A stretch of DNA of 64,000 nucleotides from UBA7960 sp964624065 (GCA_964624065.1 CAZUWF010000008.1:1-64000), one strand, 5' to 3'; positions 25,456 through 34,973 are shown, numbered from the stretch's first letter. Notes: generated by a model not told the origin, from the letters alone. Numbers and translations: made by a program.

Positions 25456-25890
25456 CTACAAGTTGTCAAAATTCCTGATAATATACACGTCGTAATCGCC
25501 CAGATACTTGAATCCCAGTTCTTTGTACATCTCAATGGCGGCGGTGTTAGTTTGGTGCACCTCTAACTTGATTTGGCAGCCCTTTTCCTTTGCCCAGGCA
25601 ATTGAGGCCACCGCCAGCTTCCGGCCAATTCCTTTGCGTTGGTGAACAGCTTCAACCCCAAAATGGTGGAGGTGTATGCGTCGGCCGTCGAATGTCATCC
25701 ACGAGGTGCCTACCATGGTGCCATCGGCAAGTTTAGCCACCAGAAGGCAACCGCCCATTTCAATGGTGCGCTCAATTACGTGCTGGCTGTCGCCCCGTAA
25801 TGACCCACCCAAGCCAACCCTTTGCCATAAACCTTCGATTAAGGGGTAGTCGGAAGGAACGTATTTGCCAATAAAGATTTCCGAAAACAT
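25456..25890 (-). CDS. GNAT-family N-acetyltransferase
   Basis: 144 residues with the GNAT fold. Motif A, the acetyl-CoA pyrophosphate loop, reads GVEAVHQRKGIGRKLAVASI near residues 78-97 (Q/RxxGxG/A), followed by IKLEVHQTNTAAIEMYKELG, the usual GNAT betaalpha end. The N-terminal region (YVPSDYPLIEGLWQRVGLGG) and TSWMTFDGRRIHLHHFGV suit a small-molecule or peptide acetyltransferase. The substrate is unknown. It is divergent from recX and stands alone. Confidence 0.85.
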   Translation of the reverse strand: MFSEIFIGKYVPSDYPLIEGLWQRVGLGGSLRGDSQHVIERTIEMGGCLLVAKLADGTMVGTSWMTFDGRRIHLHHFGVEAVHQRKGIGRKLAVASIAWAKEKGCQIKLEVHQTNTAAIEMYKELGFKYLGDYDVYIIRNFDNL

Positions 25891-25997
25891 TTTTGCAGAT
25901 ATTTTTGCGAAAGTACCAAATTTTGTTGCATTTAGGTGGAAGGATTCGCCACACCTCGACCAAATAATATATCATCCAATCAACCTTTTAAACTGGT

Positions 25998-26005
25998 TAT
26001 ATTTG
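25998..26005 (+). promoter_or_regulatory. -7 box for recX
   Basis: TATATTTG, TAnnTTTG type, 19 bases before the ATG, giving a short leader of about 13 bases. Confidence 0.5.
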
Positions 26006-26024
26006 CAAAAAATCTCATTGCCCA

Positions 26025-26504
26025 ATGAGCCCAGCAAAAAAAATGCTCCTTGATCATCTACTCGAAAAGGGTAGGAAGTTCTGCTCTTACCGCGACAGAA
26101 CCGTTAGGGAGGTCTCACAAAAGCTATACTCACTTGGTGCCTCCCAGCAATTGGCAGCACAAATTGTCAATATACTTAAGGAGGAGCTGTTCATTGACGA
26201 GCGACGATTTGCCTTGGCCTTTGCCCGCGGAAAACTCGAAAACAACAAATGGGGTAAAATAAAACTAAAGTACGAGATGCAGGGTCGCGGGCTTGACCCA
26301 CTAACCGTCAATCAAGCCCTTGAATCGTTGGATCCGGAGCGATACTCGGAGATTTTGAATGGTATTGCCCGGGCAAAAATCAAAACCCTCAGAGCCCTTG
26401 ATGAATACACCGCCAAGGGAAAAACGGCCGAGTACTGCACCCGCAAGGGCTTTGAAGTGGATTTAATTTGGAAAACATTGGGAGGGTTGACGACTGACAA
26501 TTGA
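26025..26504 (+). CDS. recX: regulatory protein RecX
   Basis: 159 residues made of tandem three-helix repeats as in RecX: FCSYRDRTVREVSQKLYSLG, then ILKEELFIDERRFALAFARG and KWGKIKLKYEMQGRGLD. RecX binds and limits RecA filaments. The motif LYSLGA followed by the FIDERRFA helix is diagnostic. Not next to recA here. The C-terminal residues GGLTTDN are encoded by a degenerate TTGACGACTGACAATTGAC repeat that runs on past the stop. Confidence 0.9.
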   Translation: MSPAKKMLLDHLLEKGRKFCSYRDRTVREVSQKLYSLGASQQLAAQIVNILKEELFIDERRFALAFARGKLENNKWGKIKLKYEMQGRGLDPLTVNQALESLDPERYSEILNGIARAKIKTLRALDEYTAKGKTAEYCTRKGFEVDLIWKTLGGLTTDN

Positions 26505-26551
26505 CAAGAATTCCTGTTCACTGTTCCTGCTTACTGTTCACGGCTTTTCCC

Positions 26552-26559
26552 TACCTTTG
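26552..26559 (+). promoter_or_regulatory. -7 box for the YbhN-like gene
   Basis: TACCTTTG, TAnnTTTG type, 20 bases before the ATG at 26580. The spacer upstream holds short CTGTTCAC-type repeats. Confidence 0.45.
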
Positions 26560-26579
26560 CAACTGCAAAATTTTCAAGG

Positions 26580-27635
26580 ATGGATCCCCAGCACAAGAAA
26601 ATTCTCGATTTCTTTAGTTTCAAAAGGATTATCATTCCGGTAATCATCGGTTTGGGGGTTGCCTCCTACCTCATGTACAGGAGTTTCGATGCAAATGCCT
26701 TCAAGGAAATTGAATGGTCGGTGCACACGATCTTCTACCTTTTTTTGTCAATGGTTTTGGTGGTTGTAAGAGATTTGGCTTACATGATAAGGATAAGGGT
26801 GTTAACGGAGAACCAACTTTCGTGGAAGCAGAGTTTTCAAGTTATCTTGCTGTGGGAGTTTGCCTCAGCAGTAACTCCCTCTGTTATTGGAGGTGCAGCA
26901 ATAGCTCTTTTCATCATTCACAAGGAAGGAATAAGTATGGGTCGCACCACGGCAATTGTGTTAATAACAGCCTTGCTCGACGAGCTATTTTACATCATTA
27001 TGGTGCCAACCGTCATTGCCTTGGCCGGCACCGATAATCTATTCCTCTCAAACGGGGAATACCTTTTGGTCAACACCCGTTTTGGAACACAGGGAGTGTT
27101 TGTAATAGGGTACCTGTTTATAATCGCGCTAACCACGATAATCGTATACGGGGTTTTCATAAACCCTAGGGGCACCAAGTATTTTTTGGTGGGCATCTTC
27201 AAGCTGCCGTTCTTGCGAAAATGGCGTGCAAAGGTTGCCGAAACCGGCGATGACATTATAACTACCTCCCGCGAACTCAAAGGCAAGTCAGTCTGGTTTT
27301 GGCTCAAGGCATTTGCCGCGACATTCTTTTCGTGGACCGCGAGGTTTTGGGTAATCAACATGTTGATCATTGCCTTTGTGGGATACGGCGACCAACTATT
27401 GATATATGCGCGGCAGCTGGTTATGTGGGTTATCCTGCTAATTAGCCCAACCCCTGGTGGCAGCGGTGTAGCAGAATACGTTTTTTCGGGGTTCCTTGGC
27501 GATTTCATACCATCAGAAGGGCTGGTTCCGGCACTAGGCATAACCTGGAGGCTAATAAGTTACTACCCTTACCTAGTCATCGGCATTATCTTATTACCTA
27601 TTTGGCTCAGAAGGGTTTACTCCAATGGCAATTAA
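26580..27635 (+). CDS. YbhN/LPG-synthase-type membrane protein (UPF0104)
   Basis: 351 residues with about eight hydrophobic segments. It matches the membrane domain of the lysylphosphatidylglycerol synthase/UPF0104 family: TPSVIGGAAIALFIIHKEGI near 100-120 and the hallmark SPTPGGSGVAEYVFSGFL near 292-310. Members without the soluble synthase domain, as here, are thought to act in lipid or glycan precursor movement. No aminoacyl transferase domain is present, so it is not a full MprF. Inner membrane. Confidence 0.85.
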   Translation: MDPQHKKILDFFSFKRIIIPVIIGLGVASYLMYRSFDANAFKEIEWSVHTIFYLFLSMVLVVVRDLAYMIRIRVLTENQLSWKQSFQVILLWEFASAVTPSVIGGAAIALFIIHKEGISMGRTTAIVLITALLDELFYIIMVPTVIALAGTDNLFLSNGEYLLVNTRFGTQGVFVIGYLFIIALTTIIVYGVFINPRGTKYFLVGIFKLPFLRKWRAKVAETGDDIITTSRELKGKSVWFWLKAFAATFFSWTARFWVINMLIIAFVGYGDQLLIYARQLVMWVILLISPTPGGSGVAEYVFSGFLGDFIPSEGLVPALGITWRLISYYPYLVIGIILLPIWLRRVYSNGN

Positions 27636-27715
27636 AAAGAAGTAGGGCGGCTCCGATTTTTCCGGTGCTCGCCCTTGTTTAGGCAAAATTTAAGCCTAAG
27701 TCTATTGCTCCAGTC

Positions 27716-28159
27716 TTAATTACCTTGACTTGTGGCCGAGACCTTTGGTTCGGCTACCACATTTGCGGTGAACGCCAAAATTGTGGTTTCGTTTGAAGCA
27801 TTGGTTTGCACGGTTAAGGTTTTCCTTACGTTTCCCATTCCGCTCCCATTAAATGTTACTTGCAAGGGTACACTAGCGCCAGGCAAAATTGGTTCTTGGC
27901 TGTACCTGAGATTGGTACAACCGCATGATGCCCTGGCCATAGTGATGATTAAGGGCTGATTGCCAGAATTTGTAAGGTGGAAAACAGCATCAGTGCTGGT
28001 CATAAATTTTACTTCTCCAAGGTCAACAACCAAGGTATTCCATTTGGCTTGAGGCCCAGAAACAACCCCGATGGGTTCTGATGTGGCCTTTTGGGCTAAG
28101 GCCTTAAAACCAGTGGTTGAAAAAACGGCTATAATAAAAAACAAGGTGGCTTTTTTCAT
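27716..28159 (-). CDS. exported DUF1573-domain protein
   Basis: 147 residues from the ATG at 28157-28159. It has a signal peptide (MKKATLFFIIAVFSTTGFKA, cleavage at LAQ-K) and a single DUF1573/ASPM-SPD2-Hydin-like Ig domain: VVDLGEVKFMTSTDAVFHLTN then SGNQPLIITMARASCGCTN with the typical CGC, and PGASVPLQVTFNGSGMGNVR. These short periplasmic proteins are very common in Bacteroidota and of unknown function. The longest frame adds 20 residues with no signal features and was rejected. It converges on the YbhN-like gene. Confidence 0.87.
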   Translation of the reverse strand: MKKATLFFIIAVFSTTGFKALAQKATSEPIGVVSGPQAKWNTLVVDLGEVKFMTSTDAVFHLTNSGNQPLIITMARASCGCTNLRYSQEPILPGASVPLQVTFNGSGMGNVRKTLTVQTNASNETTILAFTANVVAEPKVSATSQGN

Positions 28160-28329
28160 ATTTTGGAAATTTAAATGGGTGTGAATGAGATTTCCTTTTT
28201 TTCGGCAAATGTCATGCAATTTTGAACGATTGGTGTTAATGTCAGCTTAATCTTTGTTAACGAATTGTAAAAGAGTTGGATTAATAGCGGTTTTTTGTAA
28301 TTTTAGTGCTCCAAATAAGTTTTTGCCCA

Positions 28330-29592
28330 ATGAAGAGAAACCAAATTAGATTCATAGTTTTGTTGGGAACCCTCTCGATTCTCGGAATCATCCTTATCCA
28401 AATTTATTTTCTGGGTAACATATGGAATATAAAGGAAAGGGAGTTCAATCAAACCGTAAACATTGCCTTGGGCTCCGTAGCCGAAAGGATAAGCCATTAC
28501 AACCAAACCATATTACCCCACGGAAACCCGGTGAAGCAAATGTCTTCGCACTATTTTGTGGTAAATGTAAATGATGTAATCGATGCAAATATTTTGGAGT
28601 TCTTCCTGAAAACCGAATTCGAGAAGCACAATGTCGAGATAGATTACGAGTATGCTATTTACAATTGCATCAACGGTGAGATGGAGTATGGCAGGCTTGT
28701 GAAGAAAGGCCAAGACCCCAAGCCCATATCATTCTCGAAGGACCTTCCGCACTACAACGAATGCGTTTACTGTTTCGGGGTGAACTTTCCCTCCAAAAAA
28801 GAATACCTTGTGGCCGATATGGGTGCTTGGATCGTGGTATCGTTCATATTGCTTCTGGCAATAGTGTTTTTCGGCTACGCCATATTCGTAATTTTGAAGC
28901 AAAAAAGGCTTTCGGAATTGCAGAAGGATTTCATAAACAATATGACCCACGAGTTCAAAACCCCAATTTCAAGCATAAATATTTCGGCCGACGTGCTTTC
29001 AACGCCTGAAATCATGAACCAACCCGAAAGGCTTAAGCTTTACACCCAGATAATAAAGCAAGAGAATAACAGGCTAAACAATTTGGTGGAGCAGGTTTTG
29101 CAAATTGCAAAGATAGAGAAGGGAGGGCTGGAGCTAAAAATCTCAAACGTTGACTTGAGCAATCTTGTAGAAGAGGTTGTGGGTACCTTCAAGGCCAAAA
29201 ATGGCAAGGTCGAGGATTGCCAAATAATAGCCACCCTCGATCCGGAGGCAAAGACGATAACCGCTGATCCACTGCACCTTACCAATCTTTTGCACAACTT
29301 GCTCGACAATGCAATAAAATACGGGCTTGGAGCAAACAAAGTGGAAGTGTTTTCAAAAGCCCAAGGCGACAAGATTGTTTTTGGGGTGAAGGATCAGGGC
29401 CCTGGCATTAAACCCGAGCACCAGAAGAAGGTTTTCCAGAAATTTTACCGAGTACCTACCGGCAACGTGCACAACGTAAAGGGCTTTGGGCTTGGGCTGT
29501 TTTACGTTAAGAAGGTATGCCAGGCTCACCGCTGGAAAGTATGGCTCGAAAGCGAGGAAGGAAAGGGTACAACAATTTTTGTCGAGGCGTGA
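28330..29592 (+). CDS. sensor histidine kinase
   Basis: 420 residues from the ATG at 28330. Two transmembrane helices (about 5-28 and 167-190) enclose a ~140-residue periplasmic sensor domain of unknown ligand. HisKA carries the phospho-accepting His207 in FINNMTHEFKTPIS; the ATPase domain has NLLDNAIKYG (N box), DQGPGI (G1) and GFGLGLFYVKKV (G2). It probably pairs with the response regulator 149 bases downstream, a layout like RprX-RprY of Bacteroides. Upstream TAATTTTA is only a partial promoter match. Confidence 0.92.
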   Translation: MKRNQIRFIVLLGTLSILGIILIQIYFLGNIWNIKEREFNQTVNIALGSVAERISHYNQTILPHGNPVKQMSSHYFVVNVNDVIDANILEFFLKTEFEKHNVEIDYEYAIYNCINGEMEYGRLVKKGQDPKPISFSKDLPHYNECVYCFGVNFPSKKEYLVADMGAWIVVSFILLLAIVFFGYAIFVILKQKRLSELQKDFINNMTHEFKTPISSINISADVLSTPEIMNQPERLKLYTQIIKQENNRLNNLVEQVLQIAKIEKGGLELKISNVDLSNLVEEVVGTFKAKNGKVEDCQIIATLDPEAKTITADPLHLTNLLHNLLDNAIKYGLGANKVEVFSKAQGDKIVFGVKDQGPGIKPEHQKKVFQKFYRVPTGNVHNVKGFGLGLFYVKKVCQAHRWKVWLESEEGKGTTIFVEA

Positions 29593-29740
29593 AAAATTCT
29601 TATCCCCTCAACAAGCTTTGACAGTTTAAACCAAATGTCTTTTCTGACGTTATCTTGTATATTAAAGCCCGACTTTTGGAATTAAGATTGTTTTGCCAAT
29701 GATTTTAGGCCGGAGGTTCATAAAAGCATAATTCCTTTTA

Positions 29741-30472
29741 ATGATGGAAAAACCGAGGATACTTTACGTTGAGGACGATTTAACCCTGTCGTTCGTAACC
29801 CGTGATAACCTGGAGCAGCACGGATTTGTCATTGATTTTTGCGAGGATGGTGAAACGGCATTGAAACTATTTCAAAAGACCACTTACGATCTTTGCATAT
29901 TCGACGTGATGTTGCCAAAAATGGACGGATTTGAACTTGCTCGGCAAATTAGACAGTCAAACGAAGAAATTCCGATATTGTTCCTAACTGCAAAATCAAC
30001 CAAGGAAGACAAAATTCATGGCCTCAAGTTGGGGGCCGACGATTACATAGCCAAGCCTTTCAGCATTGAGGAGCTTTCTCTTAAAGTGAAAGTTTTCCTA
30101 AAAAGGAGTGGAGTGAAGGGCAGGTTTTCAGCCGAAAGCCGCTTTCAAATTGGCAAATATTCATTCGACTCAAACAACCAAACCCTTACACTTGAAGGTG
30201 AAGTGAGACAATTGACCCTCAGGGAAGCACAAATTCTAAGGTTGTTTTGCCAAAACAAAAATTCTATAGTTAAACGCGACGATCTGCTGATGAAAGTTTG
30301 GGGAGAGGATCATTATTTTGCTAGCCGCAGCCTCGATGTTTTCATTTCTAGGATTAGGAAGTACTTGACCCTAGACAAATCAATCCACATTGAAAATATC
30401 CACAACGTTGGATACAAGCTTTCTGTGAGTTTGGCTGCAAGTGATTTGAATACAGAATTTATCAACAAGTAA
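29741..30472 (+). CDS. OmpR-family response regulator
   Basis: 243 residues. The receiver domain has the acidic pair EDD at 11-13, phosphorylation site Asp55 in CIFDVMLPKMDG, the conserved TAKS and the Lys of AKPFS. The winged-helix DNA-binding domain starts near 130 (QLTLREAQILRLFCQ, then RSLDVFISRIRKYLTLD and IENIHNVGYKL). It resembles RprY-type regulators paired with the upstream kinase. It ends 23 bases before the phospholipase D-like gene, which may be in its operon. Confidence 0.92.
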   Translation: MMEKPRILYVEDDLTLSFVTRDNLEQHGFVIDFCEDGETALKLFQKTTYDLCIFDVMLPKMDGFELARQIRQSNEEIPILFLTAKSTKEDKIHGLKLGADDYIAKPFSIEELSLKVKVFLKRSGVKGRFSAESRFQIGKYSFDSNNQTLTLEGEVRQLTLREAQILRLFCQNKNSIVKRDDLLMKVWGEDHYFASRSLDVFISRIRKYLTLDKSIHIENIHNVGYKLSVSLAASDLNTEFINK

Positions 30473-30495
30473 ACTTGAAATTTTTCAGGAAAAAT

Positions 30496-31575
30496 ATGAA
30501 TGGCTCTTCATCTGACCTAAAGGTTAAAATGTATTCCGCCGCAACCGAATACTACGAAGCCATGCTTAAAGATATCGGCAATGCGAAGAAATATGTTTAC
30601 ATGGAGTACTATCGTTTTCGCAACGATAGCGTGGGGGAGGTTTTTCGCAACCTCTTGATTGAAAAGCAGGTGGCCGGTGTAAGGGTTAGGGTGCTTGTAG
30701 ATGCTTGGGCCGCGGCTTCCGACGAAAGCTTCTTTCGCGACTTGATACGTTCTGGTGGTGAGGTTAAATTCTTCAAAAAACTTAGGCTCAGTTGGGAGGG
30801 GTTTACCAAGGGACACAGGCGTAACCATAGAAAAATAATAGTGGTTGACGACCGTGTAACCTACTTGGGATCTGCAAACATAGTGGATTATGCCATGAAT
30901 TGGCGCGAATCGGTATTTAGAATTGAGGGACCAATAGCCAAGAAGTTCAAAAGAACCGTTGAATTGAACTTTAAAATCTTTGCCAAGTATTTTTACAATA
31001 AAAGAGCCTTCACTCGCTCTTTTGTTTTCGACCAACTGATCATTCTGCGTGATGTACCTTCCAGTATTTTCAAACCCACAAAAAGACAACTCCTAAAGCT
31101 TATTCGAGGTGCAAAGGAGGAAATTTATATTGAAACACCATATTTCCTTCCCCCGTTTACCTTACGTAAGGCCTTGTCAAATGCCGCCAAAAGAGGGGTG
31201 AAGGTAAACATTATTATTCCCAAAAAATCTGACGTTGGACTCATAGACTTGCTCAATTCAAGGTATGTTGGCTTGTTGGCAAAGCAAGGAGTGAATTTTT
31301 TCTACTACCTTCCGCAAAACCTCCACAGCAAGATTTTCATGGCCGACAACAAGACCTTTTTGATCGGGTCGGCAAATTTAGATTACCGAAGTTTTAGGCA
31401 CAGCCATGAAATAGGGCTTGCGGGCAGGCACGCTGATTTGGCGGCTCAGCTCGCAGAACACTTTAAGGAAACCATGAAGGATACCGAACCATTTGATTAC
31501 GAAAAATGGTCGGACCGCTCGCGCGTTCAAAGGTTTTTCGAAAGCCTGATGATGCCCTTTAGGAGCTTTTTCTAA
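30496..31575 (+). CDS. phospholipase D-family / cardiolipin synthase-like enzyme
   Basis: 359 residues with two HKD motifs: HRKIIVVDD (His111, Lys113, Asp119) followed by GSANI, and NLHSKIFMADNKTFLIGSAN (His277, Lys279, Asp283). There is no N-terminal membrane helix, so it resembles ClsB/ClsC-type enzymes that join phosphatidyl groups to form cardiolipin. RNAs may read from an earlier TTG at 30475, but the ATG at 30496 has a better AGGA site. It is directly downstream of the response regulator. A phospholipase or transphosphatidylase role is the alternative. Confidence 0.85.
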   Translation: MNGSSSDLKVKMYSAATEYYEAMLKDIGNAKKYVYMEYYRFRNDSVGEVFRNLLIEKQVAGVRVRVLVDAWAAASDESFFRDLIRSGGEVKFFKKLRLSWEGFTKGHRRNHRKIIVVDDRVTYLGSANIVDYAMNWRESVFRIEGPIAKKFKRTVELNFKIFAKYFYNKRAFTRSFVFDQLIILRDVPSSIFKPTKRQLLKLIRGAKEEIYIETPYFLPPFTLRKALSNAAKRGVKVNIIIPKKSDVGLIDLLNSRYVGLLAKQGVNFFYYLPQNLHSKIFMADNKTFLIGSANLDYRSFRHSHEIGLAGRHADLAAQLAEHFKETMKDTEPFDYEKWSDRSRVQRFFESLMMPFRSFF

Positions 31576-31695
31576 ACCAAGGGGAAAGGTTTGGAGCTAA
31601 AGTGGTGGGTGTTCAATTAATATGACCACCCTCGATTTGCTAACATCAATTGCCAACCGTCAATTCTTAACACTTAACCCTCAACCCCACCCAGC

Positions 31696-32241
31696 CTAAA
31701 GCACCCTTCCGGCCCGGGCATAGGTTCCTATCCAATAGGTTTCATCGAGGTCGGTAACAATAACCCCTCGAGAAGTAGATGAATGGATAAACTTGTTGCT
31801 TCCGAGGTAGATACCCACGTGGTTTATTCGTCTTTTCGATGCGGTTTCGAAAAAAACCAAATCACCGACCCTAAGTTGTGTTCGTCGTATTCGACTAGAA
31901 AAATCGGCGATAGCGGCACTTGACCTTGGCAACGAGATTTTGAAGACAACAAGAAAAATTTGCCGCACCATTCCGGAGCAATCGGTTCCCGCCTTGGTGC
32001 TTCCACCGTGCCGGTATGGGGTTCCCAACCAAGAGGCCACCTCTTTGATCAGTTCGGGGTTTTCGTTTCCCGAAAGGGGAAATCCCAAAATCAAAGAATG
32101 TTCCTCGTAAAACGATGGGCTTACACCTGGTGACTCTTCTTTGGGCTGCTTCTTGAAAATGGCACAGCCTGAAAAAAACACCGCCAACATCAAGGCCAGT
32201 AACTGTTGGGCCGAAAACCTTATGGTGGTATTTTTTTTCAT
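31696..32241 (-). CDS. NlpC/P60 lipoprotein (peptidoglycan endopeptidase)
   Basis: 181 residues from the ATG at 32239-32241. A lipoprotein signal ends VFFSGC with Cys26. The NlpC/P60 domain has GTDCSGMVRQIF with catalytic Cys88, RVGDLVFF, and INHVGIYLG with His141, then FIHSS. It should cut peptide cross-links of peptidoglycan near the outer membrane. The longest frame would add 68 residues that lie upstream of the TACCTTTG promoter box, so it was shortened. Divergent from glnA. Confidence 0.9.
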   Translation of the reverse strand: MKKNTTIRFSAQQLLALMLAVFFSGCAIFKKQPKEESPGVSPSFYEEHSLILGFPLSGNENPELIKEVASWLGTPYRHGGSTKAGTDCSGMVRQIFLVVFKISLPRSSAAIADFSSRIRRTQLRVGDLVFFETASKRRINHVGIYLGSNKFIHSSTSRGVIVTDLDETYWIGTYARAGRVL

Positions 32242-32281
32242 CAATTCATTAATCGCCGCTTTAGGCTTACCTGTCAATGGG

Positions 32282-32289
32282 CAAAGGTA
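32282..32289 (-). promoter_or_regulatory. -7 box for the NlpC/P60 gene
   Basis: TACCTTTG on the minus strand, giving a predicted start near 32275 and a 34-base leader. Confidence 0.45.
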
Positions 32290-32365
32290 GCAAATTGTTA
32301 AAATATGGTTGAATGGTTTTAAAACCAACAAATATCTTCCAAAATGAATTTTGTCGCCAAACCTG

Positions 32366-32396
32366 TTTGCCATATCAGGGAAAATGAATACTTTTG
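32366..32396 (+). promoter_or_regulatory. complete consensus promoter of the glutamine synthetase gene
   Basis: TTTG (32366-32369), 19 bases, then TACTTTTG (32389-32396). This is the clearest full match in the window to the Bacteroidota TTTG-N19-TAnnTTTG consensus. Transcription should start near 32403, 28 bases before the ATG. Confidence 0.7.
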
Positions 32397-32430
32397 AGAC
32401 CCCAAAAAGCACACCAAAATTCACCCGAAA

Positions 32431-33936
32431 ATGAATCAAGATCAATTCAAATTAAGCCCTAACCCCTTGGTAAGGCACCTACAAAAACACCCATCGCAGT
32501 TTACCAAACAAGACATCATCAGATACATTGAAGAAAACGAGATTGAAATGGTTAATTTCCGGTATGTAGCCGGTGATGGTAGGCTTAAAACGCTAAATTT
32601 TGTAATTCAGGGTTTGGATCACCTGGAAGAAATTTTCTCAACCGGCGAGCGCGTTGACGGGAGCAGTCTTTTTAATTTTCTTGAAGCTGGATCAAGCGAC
32701 CTTTATGTTGTCCCGTGCTTTCGCACAGCTTTCCTCAATCCCTTCAGCGAAATCCCGGCTATTGACATCCTTTGCTCTTACTACGACAAAAACGGGGAGC
32801 CGCTTGAGAGCGCACCCGAAAACATTATGCGCAAAGCTCACCAGGTTTTAGTTGAAAAAACAGGATACAGCCTGGAAGTAATGGGCGAAATAGAATACTA
32901 CGTAATCAGCGAAAAGGATGATCTGTACCGTGCCACGGACCAAAAGGGTTATCACGAGTCATCGCCATTCGTAAAGTGGGAGCAGCTTAGGATCGATGCC
33001 CTGCGAGCAATTGCCCAAACCGGTGGTAAGGTTAAGTATGCCCACTCGGAGGTAGGTAATTTTTCGGACGAGCACCACGATTACGAACAAAACGAAATCG
33101 AATTCTTGCCCACAAATGTTCAGGACGCAGCCGACCAGCTTATCATTGCAAAATGGATACTGCGCGAGGTAGGTTATCGCCACGGAGTTACCGTAAGCTT
33201 TGCCCCAAAAATTACGGCAGGCAAGGCTGGCAGCGGAATGCACATTCATATTAGGGCAATGAAGGATGGTAAGAATGCCACCCTCGACGCAGGTAAAATA
33301 AGCGATGTTTCAAAAAAGGTAATCGCCGGAATCCTTGACGTGGCTCCATCACTTTCGGCATTCGGAAACACCATTCCTACATCTTACCTGAGGCTCGTGC
33401 CACACCAAGAAGCACCAACCAACGTTTGCTGGGGCGAGCGAAATAGGTCAACATTAATCAGAGTACCCCTGGGGTGGGTTGGTGCTGCCGATATGATTAA
33501 CACCGAAAACCCCCTTGAGCCAAAAACCAACAGGGACTTTAGCGACAAACAAACCTTCGAATTTAGATGTCCGGATGGTTCGGCCGACATTTACTTGCTT
33601 ATTGCCGGTCTTTGTGTAGGGGCAAGGCATGGTTTCGAAATGCCCAAGGCCCTTGAATTTGCAGATAAAACCTACGTGGATGTAAATATCTTTCACGAAG
33701 AGCACAAGCAACGCACCAAAGAGTTGGCTCAGCTTCCATACTCCTGCAAAACTGCCGCGGAATACCTCGAAAAACACGCCGATATCTTTAAGGAACATGG
33801 GGTGTTTTCTGAAGCATTGTTGATGGGAATAGTAAAGCGGCTTTTAAGTTACAACGATGAGAACCTAAGAGAAAAAATAGAAGGCAATAACAAGGAAACT
33901 ATGAAACTAGTGCGAAAATTTTTGCATTGCGGTTAA
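32431..33936 (+). CDS. glnA: glutamine synthetase
   Basis: 501 residues of the GlnA fold. It condenses glutamate and ammonia using ATP. Signatures are FLNPFSEIPAIDILCSYYDK in the N-terminal half, EVGNFSDEHHDYEQNEIEF, the GSGMHIHI motif near 269, and GERNRSTLIRVPLG near 330 with FEFRCPDGSAD near 370. At ~500 residues it belongs with short GlnA/GSI-like enzymes rather than the ~730-residue GSIII also found in Bacteroidota. No adenylylation Tyr motif was checked. It has its own strong promoter and a terminator. Confidence 0.92.
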   Translation: MNQDQFKLSPNPLVRHLQKHPSQFTKQDIIRYIEENEIEMVNFRYVAGDGRLKTLNFVIQGLDHLEEIFSTGERVDGSSLFNFLEAGSSDLYVVPCFRTAFLNPFSEIPAIDILCSYYDKNGEPLESAPENIMRKAHQVLVEKTGYSLEVMGEIEYYVISEKDDLYRATDQKGYHESSPFVKWEQLRIDALRAIAQTGGKVKYAHSEVGNFSDEHHDYEQNEIEFLPTNVQDAADQLIIAKWILREVGYRHGVTVSFAPKITAGKAGSGMHIHIRAMKDGKNATLDAGKISDVSKKVIAGILDVAPSLSAFGNTIPTSYLRLVPHQEAPTNVCWGERNRSTLIRVPLGWVGAADMINTENPLEPKTNRDFSDKQTFEFRCPDGSADIYLLIAGLCVGARHGFEMPKALEFADKTYVDVNIFHEEHKQRTKELAQLPYSCKTAAEYLEKHADIFKEHGVFSEALLMGIVKRLLSYNDENLREKIEGNNKETMKLVRKFLHCG

Positions 33937-33960
33937 TCTGCCACTACCACCATTAATAAA

Positions 33961-33997
33961 AACCTGTCAAAATGGTCATTGCCTTGACAGGTTTTTT
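33961..33997. terminator. bidirectional terminator between glnA and deoC
   Basis: AACCTGTCAA and TTGACAGGTT are exact reverse complements with a 13-base loop, T-run on one side and an A-run on the other, so it can serve both convergent genes. Confidence 0.85.
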
Positions 33998-34034
33998 GGT
34001 AGTTGCGTTGAAGATGTGCGAGAAGTTTTTCTTA

Positions 34035-34934
34035 TCAATATGCTGTACTGCCGAGGTTTATTGGATTTGCTACCTCTACGTTTTTTAGGCGACTTACAGC
34101 TTCAACAAGGCCATCGGTTAAGCGGCTGGCCCCAAACCTAAGCCATTGGTTATTCATCCAGTTGCCGCCGAGTATTTGGTTTGTCAGTGCAAAGAATTTC
34201 AAGGCTGTTTCGGGATCGGCGATACCACCTGCGGGTTTAATTCCTACCATTTGCCCGGTTTTTGTATGGTGGTCTTTAATAGTCTCTAACATTACCAACA
34301 TTGCTTCGAGGGTTGCGGCAGGTTGCACCTTGCCGGTGGAGGTTTTTATGAAGCGGGCTCCTGCATCAATAGCTATTTCGCTAGCACGACGTATGTTGGT
34401 GGCGGTTACCAGCTCGCCAGTTTCCAAAATCACCTTTAGGTGAGCGCTTCCACAGGCTTGGCGTATTGAAGCAATTTCGTCGTACACCAAGTTATACTCA
34501 CCCTCCAGGAACTTGCCCCTTGATATTACCATATCAATTTCGTCGGCACCTTCTCCAACCGCATATTTAACCTCCTCAACCTTAATCCTTATTGGCGAAT
34601 GCCCCGCGGGAAATGCTCCGGCCACCGCTGCAACCTTTATGCTTGAACCTTCGAGTCCTTTTCTTGCAACCCCCACCAGGGTAGGATAAACACAAACCGC
34701 CGCAACATTGGGAAATCCCAGGCCAAGCGACTCGAATGACCTTGCCTTGTTGCACATTTTCAACACCTTTGCATCGGTATCGGAGCCTTCGAGGGTAGTA
34801 AGATCGATGATTCCCATAATTGATTGGTATGTTTCTGGCAGTGGGAAATCACTAAGTTTTTTCAAAAGTATCTGTTCTACCGTTCTTGCAACTTCTGGGT
34901 CGATAATTTCAATGGTTTTGGAGTAATCTTTCAT
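34035..34934 (-). CDS. deoC: deoxyribose-phosphate aldolase
   Basis: 299 residues of the DeoC TIM barrel, which splits 2-deoxyribose-5-phosphate into glyceraldehyde-3-phosphate and acetaldehyde in deoxynucleoside catabolism. The Schiff-base lysine is Lys197 in RFIKTSTGKV; Lys233 lies in GIKPAGGI; VAAVAGAFPAGHS and DEIDMVISRGKFLEG are also characteristic. The ~40-residue N-terminal extension and total length fit the longer DeoC type. Convergent with glnA. Confidence 0.93.
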   Translation of the reverse strand: MKDYSKTIEIIDPEVARTVEQILLKKLSDFPLPETYQSIMGIIDLTTLEGSDTDAKVLKMCNKARSFESLGLGFPNVAAVCVYPTLVGVARKGLEGSSIKVAAVAGAFPAGHSPIRIKVEEVKYAVGEGADEIDMVISRGKFLEGEYNLVYDEIASIRQACGSAHLKVILETGELVTATNIRRASEIAIDAGARFIKTSTGKVQPAATLEAMLVMLETIKDHHTKTGQMVGIKPAGGIADPETALKFFALTNQILGGNWMNNQWLRFGASRLTDGLVEAVSRLKNVEVANPINLGSTAY

Positions 34935-34973
34935 ACAGGTAAATCATTAAATGGTGGCTAATTTTGGGTTTTG

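Noticed and set aside
32242..32445. 68-residue N-terminal extension of the NlpC/P60 lipoprotein
   Set aside because: It lies upstream of the gene's promoter box and hides the lipoprotein signal; it also overlaps glnA.
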